27,587 bases of DNA from JAVKFF01 sp040226215 (GTDB lineage Bacteria > Pseudomonadota > Alphaproteobacteria > DSM-16000 > Inquilinaceae). Every line of letters starts with the position of its first letter. Position 1 is the stretch's first letter. The notes below the pieces were generated by a model. It was not told the origin of the DNA. It searched no databases and worked only from the letters and a program-made list of their open reading frames with translations. Positions 9,293 through 16,595 of the stretch are shown in pieces. Position numbers and translations under genes: made by a program. The DNA lies in assembly GCA_040226215.1 (NCBI GenBank), contig JAVKFF010000179.1, positions 1 through 27,587 on the forward strand, written 5' to 3'.

Positions 9293-9319
9293 CTGACGAA
9301 AGTTAGTCTCTGCTAACGG
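9293..9319 (+). promoter_or_regulatory. Possible promoter overlapped by an inverted repeat
   Basis: CTGACGA (9293-9299), 12 bases, then GCTAACGG (9312-9319) resembles the alphaproteobacterial TTGaCGS / GCTAnAwC promoter pattern, with several mismatches. The inverted repeat GTTAG-N6-CTAAC (9302-9317) overlaps the spacer and -10 element, as an operator would. The ATG at 9326 is so close that the transcript would be nearly leaderless. Judged by eye only. Confidence 0.25.
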
Positions 9320-9325
9320 TGGGGC

Positions 9326-9961
9326 ATGTCGCTCGTGCTCCACCGCCTGGCCCAGACCGGCCTGGTCCTTACCGGATTCGCCCTCTTTCTCGCGGTCATC
9401 GTGTCGCCGGGCCCCGGTTTCCTGCCCGCCGAGGTGCGGGAGATGGGCTGGGTGCTCGGCTATGCCGGCTACTGCCTCGCCCTGGCGCTGGTGCTCGGGC
9501 TGGAGCGCCGGCGATACGGCCGGTGCGGGCGCGGCCTCGCGCTCTGGCTTGTGGCGGTCCTGACCCTCGCCTTCGCGCCGCTCGCCGCCGCCTACCCGCT
9601 CTGGTCGCTGATCCTGCTCGCCGAAACCGCGGCCATGCAGGCGCTCGGCTGGCGCGCGCTCGAGGCGCTGCCGGCCGGCGACACTGCCGCCCTGGCGGCG
9701 CTGTGGCAGGGCCTTCTCGCCGGCGGCATCGACGGTTCGGCGCGGCTAGGCGACCTGACCGCCGGTCAGATCCGCGGATTCCTCGACGCGCTGGCAGCCG
9801 GGCCGGCCGTCGGGGACGCCGCGCAGGCGCTGCCGGGAGTCCTGGTCGCCGCCTGGCTCGGCTTCCTTGCCGTCTTCCTGGCGCCGGCCGCGTTGCTGGC
9901 ATTGGAGCGCCCACCCGCGAAGGAAGAGTCATTGCACGCCAGCACGCCTACGAAAGGATGA
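9326..9961 (+). CDS. Integral membrane protein of unknown function
   Basis: 211 residues with about four to five predicted membrane segments: near residues 10-30, 42-60, 70-105 (probably two helices) and 165-195. Between the last two groups is a soluble stretch rich in Ala, Gly and Asp. No catalytic motif or recognised family was found. The ATG at 9326 is preceded by GGTGGGG. The gene starts about 70 bp after gltB but may have its own promoter. A second membrane protein follows after 69 bp, so the two could be co-transcribed. Codon use looks like that of the neighbours and another frame is also open here, but the hydrophobicity pattern supports this frame. Confidence 0.6.
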   Translation: MSLVLHRLAQTGLVLTGFALFLAVIVSPGPGFLPAEVREMGWVLGYAGYCLALALVLGLERRRYGRCGRGLALWLVAVLTLAFAPLAAAYPLWSLILLAETAAMQALGWRALEALPAGDTAALAALWQGLLAGGIDGSARLGDLTAGQIRGFLDALAAGPAVGDAAQALPGVLVAAWLGFLAVFLAPAALLALERPPAKEESLHASTPTKG

Positions 9962-9986
9962 CCTGAGCCCGGAAGGAATTGCTGTT

Positions 9987-10008
9987 AAGGGAAGCGCCGC
10001 CTTCCCTT
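9987..10008. terminator. Hairpin between two membrane-protein genes
   Basis: AAGGGAAG-CGCCGC-CTTCCCTT is a perfect 8-bp stem with a 6-base loop, 26 bases after the previous stop. The stem ends in TT but no longer T tract follows, so termination strength is doubtful; it could instead act in the leader of the next gene. Confidence 0.4.
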
Positions 10009-10030
10009 CGGGCAGTCTCGGGTACCGGCG

Positions 10031-10618
10031 ATGCGGCGCTTTTTCCTCGGCAGGTTTCTCATCCACCTTCTCGGCCTCGCCGCCGCGGCGGCGGTGACCC
10101 TGCATCCTGGACTGGCCGTGGTGCGCCCGGATCTCGGCTTCATCGGCGCGGTGATCGGCGTGCTGGTCTATTTCCTGTTCGCCTGGATCGCGGCGGCGCC
10201 GGTGCGCACCGCCACCATCGAAACCGACGGCGCCAGCCATGTGCGCGGCATCTTCCGCGGCTTCCTCGTGCTGTTCGCGGTGCTGATCCCGGTCGTGCTG
10301 ATCTTCTTCAAGACCGTGGAACTGACCGTCGCGGCGATGATGGCCGACCTGCCGCCGGAGATGGCCGAGGCCATGGCCGCCGGCGAGGGCGGACCGCCGC
10401 CCGCGGGCCCGCCACCCTTCGACCCGGCGCTGATCCCCGACGCGCTGGCGGCGCTGGGCGGCGAGATGCCGCTACCGCTGCTGATCTGGATCGGCGGCGC
10501 GCTGATCGGCGCGCTCGTCCTCACCCTGCCGGCCCTGCTCGCCGTCGCCGACCGCTTCACCCCGCCGGCCGCGCCCGAGCGTGAGCGGGACAGCGACGTG
10601 CCGCCCGCCGGCGCCTGA
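10031..10618 (+). CDS. Four-helix membrane protein of unknown function
   Basis: 195 residues with four hydrophobic segments, near residues 7-30, 36-59, 75-98 and 147-172. Between the third and fourth lies a large loop (about 105-145) rich in Pro, Gly, Ala and Glu, including the low-complexity GGPPPAGPPPFDP. The C-terminal tail is charged (ERERDSD). No conserved domain was recognised. The start at 10031 places basic residues (MRRFFLGRF) just before the first helix. It follows another unknown membrane gene on the same strand and precedes the probable fzlA gene, from which it is separated by a strong hairpin. Confidence 0.65.
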   Translation: MRRFFLGRFLIHLLGLAAAAAVTLHPGLAVVRPDLGFIGAVIGVLVYFLFAWIAAAPVRTATIETDGASHVRGIFRGFLVLFAVLIPVVLIFFKTVELTVAAMMADLPPEMAEAMAAGEGGPPPAGPPPFDPALIPDALAALGGEMPLPLLIWIGGALIGALVLTLPALLAVADRFTPPAAPERERDSDVPPAGA

Positions 10619-10646
10619 CAGCCGCGTTGCTTTAAGGCCGCGGCGC

Positions 10647-10673
10647 GGAGCGGTCGCGCCGCCGGACCGCTCC
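10647..10673. terminator. Hairpin terminator candidate after the four-helix membrane protein
   Basis: GGAGCGGTC and GACCGCTCC form a perfect 9-bp GC-rich stem with a 9-base loop, about 28 bases after the stop. A second hairpin (10674-10696, GTCCG...CGGAC with an internal GGCC pair) follows at once. There is no T tract, so termination is inferred from position and stem quality. Confidence 0.45.
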
Positions 10674-10736
10674 GTCCGGGCCTGCCGGGCCACGGACCCT
10701 TACCCTCGGCGGCGTGCTCGGATATGCTCGCCGCCC

Positions 10737-11405
10737 ATGCGAACACTCATTCATTTCACGCTTTCACCGCCCTGCCGCGTGCTGCGCGCCGCCTTCCTGG
10801 AAAAGGGGCTGGAGGTCGAGTTCCGCTCGGAGAAGGTCTGGGAACGCCGGGACGAGTTCCTCGCCATCAATCCCGAGGGCGAGGTGCCGGTGCTGATCGA
10901 GCCGGACGGCACCACGCTGACCGACCTCTGGGTGATCATCGAGTATCTCGAGGAGGTCTATCCCGAGGTGCCGCTGCTCGGTCTCGACCCGATCGGGCGG
11001 GCGGAGACGCGGCGCCTGATCGTCTGGTTCGACCACAAGTTCGCCCGCGAGGTGACCGAGAACCTGGTCGGCGAAAAGGTCATGCGGCGCCTGCGCCGCC
11101 AGGGCCACCCCTCCTCGGAGGCGATCCGTGCCGGCAAGGAGCGCATCGGCTACCATCTCGACTATGTCAGCTTCCTCGCCGACCAGCGCAACTGGCTGGC
11201 CGGCGACACCATCTCCTACGCCGACCTGGTGGCCGCCGCCCACCTCTCGGCCGTCGACTATCTGGGCGACGTGCCCTGGGACGACTATCCCAGCGCCCGG
11301 CTGTGGTACGCGCGCATGAAGTCGCGCCCCTGCTTCCGCCCGATCCTCGAGGACCTGGTGCCGGGCGTGGCGCCATCCATCCACTACGCCGACCCGGATT
11401 TCTGA
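10737..11405 (+). CDS. fzlA: Glutathione S-transferase family protein, probable FtsZ-binding FzlA
   Basis: 222 residues. The N-terminal thioredoxin-like domain carries SPPCRVLRAAFLEKG (residues 10-24) and the cis-Pro motif EVPVLIEPDG (49-58). The all-helical C-terminal domain includes NWLAGDTISYADL (152-164). The segment DYLGDVPWDD (174-183), then WYARMKSRPCFRPIL, and the terminal HYADPDF match what I recall of FzlA, a GST-fold protein that binds FtsZ and controls constriction in alphaproteobacteria; FzlA-type proteins are not thought to act as ordinary transferases. The start at 10737 was chosen because it puts the GST fold at residue 1; the Shine-Dalgarno is weak. If it is not FzlA it is still a GST-fold protein. 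Confidence 0.75.
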   Translation: MRTLIHFTLSPPCRVLRAAFLEKGLEVEFRSEKVWERRDEFLAINPEGEVPVLIEPDGTTLTDLWVIIEYLEEVYPEVPLLGLDPIGRAETRRLIVWFDHKFAREVTENLVGEKVMRRLRRQGHPSSEAIRAGKERIGYHLDYVSFLADQRNWLAGDTISYADLVAAAHLSAVDYLGDVPWDDYPSARLWYARMKSRPCFRPILEDLVPGVAPSIHYADPDF

Positions 11406-11414
11406 GCGGGCGGC

Positions 11415-11436
11415 GCCGGTCGCGGTCGTGACCGGC
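11415..11436. terminator. Hairpin downstream of fzlA-like gene
   Basis: GCCGGTC and GACCGGC pair across an 8-base loop, 10 bases after the stop. It lies in the 233-bp space between two convergent genes. No T tract follows. The remainder (11437-11638) holds a less GC-rich patch at 11515-11545 and no convincing gene. Confidence 0.4.
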
Positions 11437-11638
11437 CATCCGTTTCGCCTGCGTGGACTCGGGCGAAGTCGACGAGCCGGTCCCGGCTCTCCCTGCGGTC
11501 GGCCGGGACGACGCAACTCAATCTTTTCGTTGTAGATATTGCCCCGTCGTCCCGTGCGCGATGCGGCGCGAAGTGCCGCTTCGCAGACCCGGGACCGGCC
11601 GCCCGTCTTCGCTGCTGCGGCCGCCCGTCCAATCTGCC

Positions 11639-12466
11639 CTAGCTGCCCTCCGCGCCGTCGAGGCGCACCAGTTCCGCCTCGGCGATCTCGGCGGAGATGC
11701 TGTCGGGATCGCGCGCGATCACCGCCTCCAGATCGGCGCGCGCGCCGGCGACGTCGCCGACGCGCAGCTTCAGCCGGGCCCGCTCCAGCAGGATCTCACC
11801 CGCCGCCCCGCCATGGGCCAGCGCCTGGTCGAGGTCGGAGATGGCGAGGTCCGGCAGGCCGGCCTCGCGGTGGGCGGCGGCGCGCAGCAGCAGGATGTCC
11901 GCCCGCCCGGGCGCCAGTTCCGAGGCACGCCAGAGGTCCTCCAGCGCCCCCCAGGGGTCGCCGCTCGTCTGGCGCAGGCGGGCACGGGCGAGAAAGAGGC
12001 CGGGATCCATGGGCATCAGGTCGATGGCCGCGTCGAGCGCCGCGACCGCGCGCATCGGCTCGTCCTGCTCGCGCCAGAGCCGGGCGGCCTCCACGTAGAG
12101 GCCCGTGGCATAGACCGCGTCCCTCGACCCGATCTCCTCGCCGAGGCCGACATAGCGGCTCGCCGCCAGGCGTTCGCGGCCGTCCAGCGCCAGGGCGGCC
12201 GCCTCGCATTCGCGCGCCAGCGTGCCGCCACCTGCCACCTCCCAGTCCCGCGCCAGGGCGATCGCCGCCGGCGGGTCCGTCCCGGCCGTGGTCATGCAGT
12301 CGACGAAGCGGGCCTGGGGCGTGGGCGGGTTGAGCTCGATCATGCGGCCGGACTGCGCGGCGGCGCCGCCGGCCATGATGAGCGCAAGAACGCCGGTCGC
12401 GAGGGCGCCTCGGGCGACCCGCCGCGACACGCCGAAGGCGCTGGTATTGCCGATTCCCCCTCCCAT
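11639..12466 (-). CDS. Exported TPR-repeat protein
   Basis: 275 residues from the chosen start. A Sec signal peptide ends at GGAAA-Q (about residue 37), so the protein is probably periplasmic. The mature part begins with a short Pro/Cys region (RFVDCMTTAG) and then helical pairs typical of tetratricopeptide repeats: for example the stretches starting AVAALDAAIDLMP, WGALEDLWRASELAP and AISDLDQALAHGG, spaced by about 34 residues. TPR arrays bind other proteins; the partner is unknown. An ATG at 12517 would add 17 residues in front of the signal sequence; I prefer the ATG at 12466 because it yields a normal-length signal. It is divergent from the SDR gene across only 71 bp, so promoters of both must lie there. 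Confidence 0.75.
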   Translation of the reverse strand: MGGGIGNTSAFGVSRRVARGALATGVLALIMAGGAAAQSGRMIELNPPTPQARFVDCMTTAGTDPPAAIALARDWEVAGGGTLARECEAAALALDGRERLAASRYVGLGEEIGSRDAVYATGLYVEAARLWREQDEPMRAVAALDAAIDLMPMDPGLFLARARLRQTSGDPWGALEDLWRASELAPGRADILLLRAAAHREAGLPDLAISDLDQALAHGGAAGEILLERARLKLRVGDVAGARADLEAVIARDPDSISAEIAEAELVRLDGAEGS

Positions 12467-12537
12467 ATGACGAAATTCCCGCCAGCCGACCCAAAACACA
12501 AGTATTTGCGCAATCATGACCGATTATCCGCCAGCAC

Positions 12538-13470
12538 ATGCCGCCAGAACGTGACGGCGACGCGACGCCGCCGGGGCGGTTTCATGCCCTCGGCATGGGC
12601 TATGTGGCGACCGCCCTGGCAGGCCTGCTGGCGGCCGAAGGGTGGGAGATCGCCGGCACGGTGCGTGCCCCGGAAAAGGCCCATCGCCTCGCCGCGCGGG
12701 GCTGGCACGTCCTCCCCTGGTCGGGCGGTCGGGACAGGGCGGTCGCCGATGCGCTGGACGCCGCACTAGGCGGCGCCACGCACCTCCTGCACTCGATCCC
12801 GCCCGAGACGGCCGGCGACCCGGTGCTGTCGCGCTTCGCCCGGGTGCTGGCCGAGGCCCCGGCGCTGCGCTGGGTCGGCTATCTCTCCACCACCGGCGTT
12901 TACGGCGACCGCCGGTGTGCCTGGACCGACGAGACGGTTCCGCCGGCGCCGCTGACCACGCGCGGCCGGCGGCGGGCGGCGGCGGAGCGGGCCTGGCTCG
13001 ACCTGGCGCGCCGCCACGCAGTGCCGGTTCATATCTTCCGGCTGTCGGGCATCTACGGGCCCGGTCGCAGCGCGCTCGACCAGGTGGCGGCCGGCAACGC
13101 GCGGCGCATCGTGAAGCCGGGCCATGTCACCAACCGTATCCACCTGGACGATATCCTGGCCGTCCTGCTGGCCTCGATCGCCCGGCCTAATCCCGGAGCC
13201 GTCTACAACCTCGCCGACGACCTGCCAGCCCCCTCCGCCGACGTGGTGGCGGAGGCCGCCCGCCTGCTCGGCCTGCCGCCGCCGCCGGAGACCGCCTGGG
13301 ACGCTCCGGATCTGAGCCCGATGGTGCGGAGCTTCTATGGCGAGTGCCGGCGCATCGACAACCGTCGCATCAAGCGCGAACTCGGCGTCACGCTCACCCA
13401 CCCCACCTTCCGGGAAGGGCTGGCCGCAGAGCTGGCCCGCCGCAACCCGGCTGGACAGGCGGACGGCTGA
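12538..13470 (+). CDS. SDR-family (extended, epimerase-like) NAD(P)-binding protein
   Basis: 310 residues. An N-terminal Rossmann motif is seen in ALGMGYVATALAGLL (residues 17-31), in the compact GxGYxA form. STTGVYGD follows the central strand and FRLSGIYGPGRS marks the substrate-side region; VTNRIHLDDI and YNLADDLP are extended-SDR hallmarks. The usual catalytic YxxxK is absent at its expected place, which reads GRRRAAAERAW, so this is an atypical extended SDR that may not be a classical dehydrogenase. The substrate is unknown. The first ATG after the divergent spacer is at 12538; the first about 14 residues are low complexity, so initiation slightly later is possible. Nitroreductase and trmD follow on the same strand. 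Confidence 0.8.
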   Translation: MPPERDGDATPPGRFHALGMGYVATALAGLLAAEGWEIAGTVRAPEKAHRLAARGWHVLPWSGGRDRAVADALDAALGGATHLLHSIPPETAGDPVLSRFARVLAEAPALRWVGYLSTTGVYGDRRCAWTDETVPPAPLTTRGRRRAAAERAWLDLARRHAVPVHIFRLSGIYGPGRSALDQVAAGNARRIVKPGHVTNRIHLDDILAVLLASIARPNPGAVYNLADDLPAPSADVVAEAARLLGLPPPPETAWDAPDLSPMVRSFYGECRRIDNRRIKRELGVTLTHPTFREGLAAELARRNPAGQADG

Positions 13471-13520
13471 CACTTAAGTCAGCAGGCGGGGATGGGAGCC
13501 CACACGCGAAACGGAACCGC

Positions 13521-14096
13521 ATGAACGCCATCGACCTCATTCTCACCCGTCGCTCGGTCAAGGCGATGGACCTGAAGGAGCCCGGGCCCTCGCCGGCCGA
13601 GCTCGAGCAGATCCTGCGCGCCGGCACGCGCGTGCCCGATCACGGCAAGCTGACCCCGTGGCACATCCAGGTGCTCGACAAGCCGGGCCAGGCGGCGCTC
13701 GGCGATTTCCTCGGCCGGCTGTTCAAGGAGAACATCCCCGAGGCGAACGAGAAGCAGGTCGAATTCGAGCGCCAGCGCCCGCAGCGCGCGCCGCTTCTGC
13801 TCGTCGTCACCTCCAAGGTGCGCCCGCACCCCAAGATCCCCGACCTGGAGCAGCGCCTGTCCAGCGCCGCGGTCTGCACCACCCTCCTGCACGCCGCCAA
13901 CGCGCTGGGCTATGGCGCCCAGTGGCTGACCGAATGGCCGGCCTTCCGACCGGAGGTCCGGGAATTCCTCGGCCATGACCGGGAGCAGGACCAGATCGTC
14001 GGCTTCGTTCACATCGGCTCCCGCGATGCCATCCCGGAGGACCGCGACCGGCCCGAACTCGCCGACGTCGTGTCCACCTGGAGCGGACCGGCCTGA
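13521..14096 (+). CDS. Nitroreductase-family flavoprotein (YdjA/RutE-like, small type)
   Basis: 191 residues, the size of the short single-domain nitroreductases. The N-terminal TRRSVKAM (residues 8-15) is the FMN-phosphate contact region. RVPDHGKLTPWHIQVL matches the conserved segment after the first helices. Family members bind FMN, usually as dimers, and reduce nitro compounds, quinones or related substrates with NAD(P)H; the physiological substrate cannot be told. The ATG at 13521 gives the standard N-terminus; an upstream extension of 59 codons in the same frame overlaps the SDR gene and is not supported. It ends 21 bp before trmD and is probably co-transcribed with it, taking the place where rimM is normally found. 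Confidence 0.88.
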   Translation: MNAIDLILTRRSVKAMDLKEPGPSPAELEQILRAGTRVPDHGKLTPWHIQVLDKPGQAALGDFLGRLFKENIPEANEKQVEFERQRPQRAPLLLVVTSKVRPHPKIPDLEQRLSSAAVCTTLLHAANALGYGAQWLTEWPAFRPEVREFLGHDREQDQIVGFVHIGSRDAIPEDRDRPELADVVSTWSGPA

Positions 14097-14117
14097 CCGG
14101 CGGCGACACAGCGCTGC

Positions 14118-14936
14118 ATGACCGGCCCGCCCTGGACAGCGATCGTCCTGACCCTGTTCCCGGAGATGTTCCCCGGGCCGCTCGGGCTATCTATTCACGG
14201 CAAGGCCGCCATGCGGGGGCTCTGGGCCCTGGAAACACTGGACATTCGCACTTTCGCGCGCGATAAGCACCGCTCCGTCGACGACACCCCGTTCGGCGGA
14301 GGCGCCGGCATGGTCATGAAGCCCGACGTGGTTTCCGACGCGCTGTCCGCCGCGGCCGGTCTTGCGCCGCCAGGGGTGCCGGTGGTCTATCTCTCGCCCC
14401 GCGGCCGGCCCTTCGATCAGGGCCTGGCGCGGCGCTGGGCGGCCGGGGCGGGCATCGTCCTGCTCTGCGGCCGCTACGAGGGGGTGGACCAGCGGGCGCT
14501 CGACGCGCACGCGGTCGAGGAGGTCAGCCTCGGCGATTTCGTGCTCTCGGGCGGCGAGGTGGCGGCGATGGCCCTGTTGGAGGCCACCGTGCGCCTGTTG
14601 CCCGGCGTGATGGGCAATGAGGAAAGCGCCGGGGAGGAGAGTTACGGGGATGTCACGGGCCTGCTCGAATATCCCCACTATACGCGGCCGGCGGTCTGGC
14701 GAGGTCCGGACGGCGTCGACCGCCAGGTGCCCGAAACCTTGCTCTCGGGCCACCACGCCAAGGTCGCGGCGTGGCGCCTGGGCGAGGCGGAAAGGATTAC
14801 CCGGGACCGCCGTCCCGACCTCTGGCAGGCCTATCGCGCAAGGCGCGGGGACGATGCGGAGGGCAGGAAACGGCGCGGGAATTCGGCACCACGAGAGCGC
14901 ATGACGCGTCAACGCAATGAAAAACACGAAGATTGA
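14118..14936 (+). CDS. trmD: tRNA (guanine-37-N1)-methyltransferase
   Basis: 272 residues. TrmD methylates G37 of tRNAs with a G at position 36 using S-adenosylmethionine, preventing +1 frameshifts; it is essential in most bacteria. Family signatures are clear: LTLFPEMFPGPLG near the N-terminus, DDTPFGGGAGMVMKPDV, the SAM-binding trefoil-knot segments LLCGRYEGVDQR and EVSLGDFVLSGGE, and the interdomain SYGDVTGLLEYPHYTRP. The C-terminal domain ends around DLWQAYRAR and is followed by a basic tail of about 30 residues that looks poorly conserved. The usual partner rplS follows 20 bp downstream, whereas the usual upstream genes rpsP and rimM are missing here. Confidence 0.97.
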   Translation: MTGPPWTAIVLTLFPEMFPGPLGLSIHGKAAMRGLWALETLDIRTFARDKHRSVDDTPFGGGAGMVMKPDVVSDALSAAAGLAPPGVPVVYLSPRGRPFDQGLARRWAAGAGIVLLCGRYEGVDQRALDAHAVEEVSLGDFVLSGGEVAAMALLEATVRLLPGVMGNEESAGEESYGDVTGLLEYPHYTRPAVWRGPDGVDRQVPETLLSGHHAKVAAWRLGEAERITRDRRPDLWQAYRARRGDDAEGRKRRGNSAPRERMTRQRNEKHED

Positions 14937-14956
14937 TCGTTGAAAGGAAGCAGACC

Positions 14957-15343
14957 ATGAACATCGTACAAGAGATCGAGCAGGAGCAACTCGACCGGCT
15001 CGTCACCGAGCGCCCGGTGCCCGACTTCTCGGCCGGCGACACCCTGCGGGTGAACGTCAAGGTCGTCGAGGGCAACCGCGAGCGCGTGCAGGCCTTCGAG
15101 GGCGTGTGCATCGCCCGCAGGAACGCCGGCATCAATTCCAGCTTCACCGTGCGCAAGATTTCCTATGGCGAGGGCGTGGAGCGCGTCTTCCCGCTCTACA
15201 GCCCGCGCATCGACTCCATCGAGGTCGTGCGCCGCGGCGCCGTGCGCCGCGCCAAGCTCTATTACCTGCGCGGCCGCCGCGGCAAGTCCGCCCGCATCGC
15301 CGAGCGCACCACGGGTCACGGCATCCAGCGCCGCGGCTCCTGA
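14957..15343 (+). CDS. rplS: 50S ribosomal protein L19
   Basis: 128 residues. L19 sits at the 30S-50S interface and contacts the small subunit. Diagnostic stretches are VPDFSAGDTLRVNVKVVEGNRERVQAFEG, then the RNINSSFTVRKI-type segment (GINSSFTVRKISYGEGVERVFPLYSP) and AKLYYLRGRRGKSARI near the end. The start at 14957 follows a good Shine-Dalgarno (AAGGAAG at about 14944-14950). A start 24 bases earlier would overlap trmD and adds residues not typical of L19. The gene ends the trmD transcription unit at a strong hairpin terminator. Confidence 0.98.
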   Translation: MNIVQEIEQEQLDRLVTERPVPDFSAGDTLRVNVKVVEGNRERVQAFEGVCIARRNAGINSSFTVRKISYGEGVERVFPLYSPRIDSIEVVRRGAVRRAKLYYLRGRRGKSARIAERTTGHGIQRRGS

Positions 15344-15360
15344 TCGCGCCTGAGGCTGAG

Positions 15361-15398
15361 ACGAGAAAAGGCCGCCCCTTGGGGCGGCCTTCCTCGTT
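15361..15398. terminator. Bidirectional intrinsic terminator between rplS and a convergent gene
   Basis: AAGGCCGCCCC and GGGGCGGCCTT (15368-15378, 15381-15391) form an 11-bp perfect stem with a TT loop; outer bases ACGAG/CTCGT extend it with a small bulge. Read on the plus strand it ends CCTTCCTCGTTT, and on the minus strand it ends in TTTT, so it can serve both rplS and the convergent secreted-protein gene. Confidence 0.85.
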
Positions 15399-15421
15399 TC
15401 AGGCGATCGTGACCGGGCCGT

Positions 15422-16378
15422 TCAGCGGCCGTCCTCGACCTCCGAGATGTTGAGCGTCACCGACGGGAAGCCGGCGGTCTCCGAATAGGTGCCGACATAG
15501 ATGTCGTAGCGGCCGGAGGACGGGCGCTGCCAGGTGATCGACGGGTTCAGGCCCTGGCCGGAATCGTCGTCGCAATACCACTGGCCGTCGGGACCGTTGA
15601 TCACCAGCGTGGTGTCGGCGGAGCCTTCCACGAAGATGTGCAGCGGGAAGGTCGTGCCCGAGGTGTAGTAGAGCTGGTAGTCCGGCGCCTCGGCGATCCA
15701 GCCGCGGCAGTTGCCGCCGAGATTGCGTCCGTTCAGGTTGCCGCCGGCCTGCAGGTTGACCGCGTGCGGGTCGGGCAGGTAGCCGGTGTTGAGCGTCACG
15801 CTGCCGAAGGTCGGCGGCAGGTTGTAGTCCGGCAGGCCGGCCGAGCTGCCGCCGCCGCCGCCGCCACCGCCGGTATTCAGCTGAGCCGGCGAGGTGTAGA
15901 CCTCCGAAACGTGCAGGGTGGCGTTGGGGAAGCCGGCGGAAGCCGACCAGGTCCCCACCCAGACATTGTACGCGCCCGATTGCGGGCTGCCGTACGAGAT
16001 CATGGGCTGCAGGCCGTTGGTGTCGTCATTGCAGGAGAACTGGCCGTCGGGCCCCTGGATCAGCAGGGTTGTGTCGGCGGCGCTGTCGACGAAGAAATTG
16101 AGCGGATACTGGTTGCCGGCATTGTAGTTGATCAGGTAGTCGGGCGCCTCGGCCACGTTGCCCCAGCAATTGGGGTCGAACGCGCCGGCATCCATGCTGC
16201 CGCCGGCCTGCAGGTTGACGGAGTAGGGATCGGGCAGGTAGCCGGTGTCCAGCGTATAGCTGCCATAGGTGGGCGGCAGGATCTGCGGGCCGCTCGGCCC
16301 CTTTTGCGCCAGCGCGCCCGTGGTGGCGCAGGCAAGGGCGATGGCCGCACCGGCGGCGATCGAGGTCATTCTCAGCAT
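15422..16378 (-). CDS. Secreted protein with two tandem copies of a PPC-like beta domain
   Basis: 318 residues. A Sec signal ends at ALA-Q (residue 24). The mature protein is two copies of one domain, residues about 34-158 and 187-314, joined by a linker of eight glycines (170-177). Both copies share LPPT[YF]GS.TL.TGYLPDP, VNLQAGG, EAPDY, ADTTL.I.GPDGQ and GFP..TL..SEV. Each has a cysteine pair at matching places (Cys71/Cys116 and Cys224/Cys269), suggesting one disulfide per domain. The fold resembles the beta-sandwich pre-peptidase C-terminal type, but no enzyme domain is attached, so a binding or surface role is likelier. The ATG at 16378 has an excellent GAGGAGGAGG Shine-Dalgarno. It is divergent from the oxygenase gene. 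Confidence 0.82.
   Translation of the reverse strand: MLRMTSIAAGAAIALACATTGALAQKGPSGPQILPPTYGSYTLDTGYLPDPYSVNLQAGGSMDAGAFDPNCWGNVAEAPDYLINYNAGNQYPLNFFVDSAADTTLLIQGPDGQFSCNDDTNGLQPMISYGSPQSGAYNVWVGTWSASAGFPNATLHVSEVYTSPAQLNTGGGGGGGGSSAGLPDYNLPPTFGSVTLNTGYLPDPHAVNLQAGGNLNGRNLGGNCRGWIAEAPDYQLYYTSGTTFPLHIFVEGSADTTLVINGPDGQWYCDDDSGQGLNPSITWQRPSSGRYDIYVGTYSETAGFPSVTLNISEVEDGR
15847..15872. repeat. GCC trinucleotide microsatellite coding for poly-Gly
   Basis: Consecutive GCC triplets (one interrupted as ACC) encode the eight-glycine linker between the two domains of the secreted protein on the minus strand. Any change in copy number by slippage would remain in frame. Confidence 0.85.
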
Positions 16379-16430
16379 GATTCTTAGTCCTCCTCCTCGA
16401 CGAAAGGATTTTCGACCCTTCGGATTCGTG

Positions 16431-16459
16431 ATCATACGCTCAAACACGCATCGGGTGAA
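16431..16459 (-). promoter_or_regulatory. Candidate promoter of the duplicated secreted protein
   Basis: On the minus strand, TTCACC (16454-16459), a 17-base spacer, and TATGAT (16431-16436) make a housekeeping-type promoter with 4/6 and 5/6 matches. It lies about 53 bases upstream of the ATG at 16378. Judged by eye. Confidence 0.4.
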
Positions 16460-16524
16460 TGCCGCCTTGGCATGCGGCGGCGAATGGAACCTGCCAAGCC
16501 GACCTGCCGGTTACTGTGGCAACC

Positions 16525-16554
16525 GTCACACCTAAAGTGAAATTTTCTTAAAAT
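16525..16554 (+). promoter_or_regulatory. Candidate promoter of the cupin-4 / repeat-protein unit
   Basis: GTCACA (16525-16530), 18 bases, and TAAAAT (16549-16554) match the -35/-10 consensus at 4/6 and 5/6. The surrounding 16535-16555 is one of the most AT-rich stretches of the window. The predicted leader is about 75 bases and contains the hairpin at 16596-16619. Confidence 0.35.
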
Positions 16555-16595
16555 CAGGGCTGTCATAGGGCTGACCTGTGTTTAGAGTGGGAATC

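Noticed and set aside
11406..11638. Small gene in the space between the fzlA-like and TPR genes
   Set aside because: Short frames exist on both strands but lack a ribosome binding site and protein-like composition.
15632..16387. Plus-strand ORF opposite the duplicated secreted protein
   Set aside because: The minus-strand frame shows a signal peptide, paired cysteines and a true domain repeat; the plus-strand frame shows none of these.
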